Of a stretch of DNA of 5,897 bases, positions 4,972-5,897 are shown piece by piece. A model generated the notes under the pieces. The model searched no databases. It saw nothing but the letters and a program-made list of their open reading frames with translations, and was not told the origin of the DNA. Position numbers and translations under genes: made by a program. Numbering within the stretch: position 1 is the first letter of the stretch; the number at the start of each line of letters is the position of its first letter. The DNA is taken from positions 1-5,897 of the forward strand of contig WFPN01000299.1 in the NCBI GenBank assembly GCA_015487535.1. The letters run 5' to 3'. Source of the DNA: Aquificaceae bacterium. GTDB lineage: Bacteria; Aquificota; Aquificia; Aquificales; Aquificaceae.

Positions 4972-4977
4972 AATATA
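4972..4977 (-). promoter_or_regulatory. -10-like box 7 nt before the MBL start
   Basis: TATATT on the minus strand (4977 to 4972) occupies the 18-bp mutS2-MBL spacer. Transcription from it would begin at about 4965-4964, that is at the ATG itself. The spacer has no Shine-Dalgarno site, so a leaderless start would make sense, but no -35 match is visible at 16-18 bp (AAAGGT or similar). Readthrough from mutS2 remains the simpler source of transcript. Confidence 0.25.
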
Positions 4978-4982
4978 ACCGA

Positions 4983-5897
4983 TCACTCTTCAGGACCTTT
5001 CAGGAAGGCCACGGTTACACCCGATCCTCCCTCTCTCGGGTAGGCCTCCCTGTAAAACTTAACCTTGTCGGACTTCGATAGGAACTCGTGCACAGCCCTC
5101 TTGAGGATCCCCTTCCCCACGCCGTGTATTATCTTTACGCTCTTGAGGCCAGAGGCGTGAGCCTCCTCCAGGAACTTCTCTAGCTCTATAAGCGCTGTGC
5201 TCGCATCCATACCTATCAGGTTTATCTCAGACCTGGCGAGGGATCCCTTGGGAACGGGCTTGGGTCTTTCCTTTCTCTCTTCCTTTATACGCTTAAGGGC
5301 GTCCAGATCTATCCAGATCTTCATACCCTTCAGGGCAACGTAAGCCTTCCCATCCTTTATCTGCAGGACCTTCCCCCTCTTGCCCATGAACTCCACGCTG
5401 TCTCCAACCTTAACAGGTTCCCTCTCTTCCTTCGGAGCGAAGAGCTCAAGCTGTTTCTCCTGCTCCCTTATAAAGCTCTCAAGGTCCTCCTTGGTCTTAA
5501 GGTTTTTGAGGGCCTCTCTGCCCTCCTCCATAAGCCTCCTAAGGTAGTTCTTGGCCTCCCTGTAGGCCTCCTTCCATCCTCTCCTCTTGAACTCCATGTA
5601 CTCCCTGTAAAGCTCCTCATACTTCCCCTTCTCCCTCTCGAGATCTTCCCTCAGCTTCTCTAGCTCCGAGAGTTTCTTCTCGTACTCCCTGGTGTAATCC
5701 GCCAGCTTCTCCATAGCGCTCATGTACTCGCTCCCGAGCTCTCCCACGTTCCTCTGGGCTATCTCTATAACCTCATCGGGGATACCGCACCTCTTGGCTA
5801 CCTCGAAGGCCATACTCTCCCCGACCGTGTTGTAGGCTATCCTGTAAAGGGGCCTCAGGGTTTCCCTGTCGAAAAGAACGCTCGCGGGAACGAAGTA
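4983..5897 (-). CDS. mutS2: MutS2 family protein, C-terminal 304 residues (5' end outside window)
   Basis: The frame is open from the window edge; ATG 5813 is an internal Met. Numbers here count from the first visible residue. Residues 10-34 (DRETLRPLYRIAYNTVGES, then MAFEVA) are the end of the MutS2 ATPase core, with the family motif TLRPxYR...GxS-AFE. A long Glu/Lys/Arg-rich coiled coil follows (about 60-150), then a KOW-like barrel (VKVGDSVEFMGKRGKVLQI, about 162-205), and a Smr domain (about 225-300) with IIHGVGKG (HGxGxG motif) and REGGSGVTVAFL. MutS2 proteins act on branched DNA and, in Bacillus subtilis, split collided ribosomes. The first Smr motif, usually DLRG or LDxH, reads NLIGMD, so nuclease function of this domain is doubtful. 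It is the first visible gene of the minus-strand run and ends 18 bp before the MBL gene. Confidence 0.95.
   Translation of the reverse strand, partial: YFVPASVLFDRETLRPLYRIAYNTVGESMAFEVAKRCGIPDEVIEIAQRNVGELGSEYMSAMEKLADYTREYEKKLSELEKLREDLEREKGKYEELYREYMEFKRRGWKEAYREAKNYLRRLMEEGREALKNLKTKEDLESFIREQEKQLELFAPKEEREPVKVGDSVEFMGKRGKVLQIKDGKAYVALKGMKIWIDLDALKRIKEERKERPKPVPKGSLARSEINLIGMDASTALIELEKFLEEAHASGLKSVKIIHGVGKGILKRAVHEFLSKSDKVKFYREAYPREGGSGVTVAFLKGPEE

Noticed and set aside
4572..5081. Plus-strand 169-codon frame opposite the MBL and mutS2 genes
   Set aside because: It is antisense to a complete set of MBL metal-binding motifs and the Smr domain; no domain or signal is visible in it.
5811..5813. 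ATG as the start of a stand-alone coiled-coil/Smr protein
   Set aside because: The frame continues upstream to the window edge with conserved MutS2 sequence (TLRPLYR, VGES), so this Met is internal.
1..5897. Search for CRISPR arrays, tRNA genes, insertion sequences or phage attachment sites
   Set aside because: I saw no regularly spaced repeats, cloverleaf patterns, terminal inverted repeats or integrase/transposase motifs; nearly all bases are explained by core-type genes.

Overview
The window looks like chromosomal core DNA from a thermophilic bacterium, most likely of the Aquificaceae type. The clues are tight overlapping genes, heavy use of AGG/AGA for arginine and ATA for isoleucine, charged proteins rich in Glu, Lys and Arg, and the mix of a GFEGQITLE-type dCTP deaminase, a YkuK/DUF458 protein, a cyclopropane synthase and MutS2. 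The lineage is an inference from style and gene content; no marker gene here proves it. There are no rRNA or tRNA genes, mobile elements or CRISPR arrays, and no gene-free stretch longer than 30 bp.

Plus strand (1-3585): seven genes run in one direction. They are the 3' end of dcd; a short lipoprotein with a degenerate M23/LytM fold; an 83-residue exported protein with six mirror-spaced cysteines; a small cytoplasmic protein with zinc-ribbon-like CxxC pairs; a YkuK-family RNase H-like protein; an RlpA-type septal lipoprotein; and a cyclopropane-fatty-acid synthase. The first three overlap (4 and 7 bp). Later spacers are 16, 1, 27 and 30 bp, and three of these carry -10-like hexamers close to the next start codon.

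Minus strand (5897-3559): the 3' end of mutS2, an 18-bp gap, a glyoxalase-II-like MBL hydrolase, then an MlaF-type ABC ATPase whose GTG start overlaps the MBL stop (GTGA). mlaF and cfa converge and overlap tail to tail by 27 bp in exact codon register.

How the genes may work together: the first cluster is biased to the envelope. An NlpD/EnvC-like degenerate LytM protein (amidase-activator type) lies near RlpA, which acts on the stem-free glycan that amidases produce. CFA synthase and MlaF both concern membrane phospholipid, but from opposite operons. The most unusual item is the 83-residue protein, whose cysteines predict a three-rung disulfide-stapled helical hairpin. Other points worth a second look are a decayed duplicate domain in RlpA, the loss of all M23 metal ligands in the lipoprotein, the altered first Smr motif of MutS2, an orphan mlaF, and several start codons without Shine-Dalgarno sites that sit just downstream of -10-like boxes. 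I see no clear new multigene defence or mobile system.
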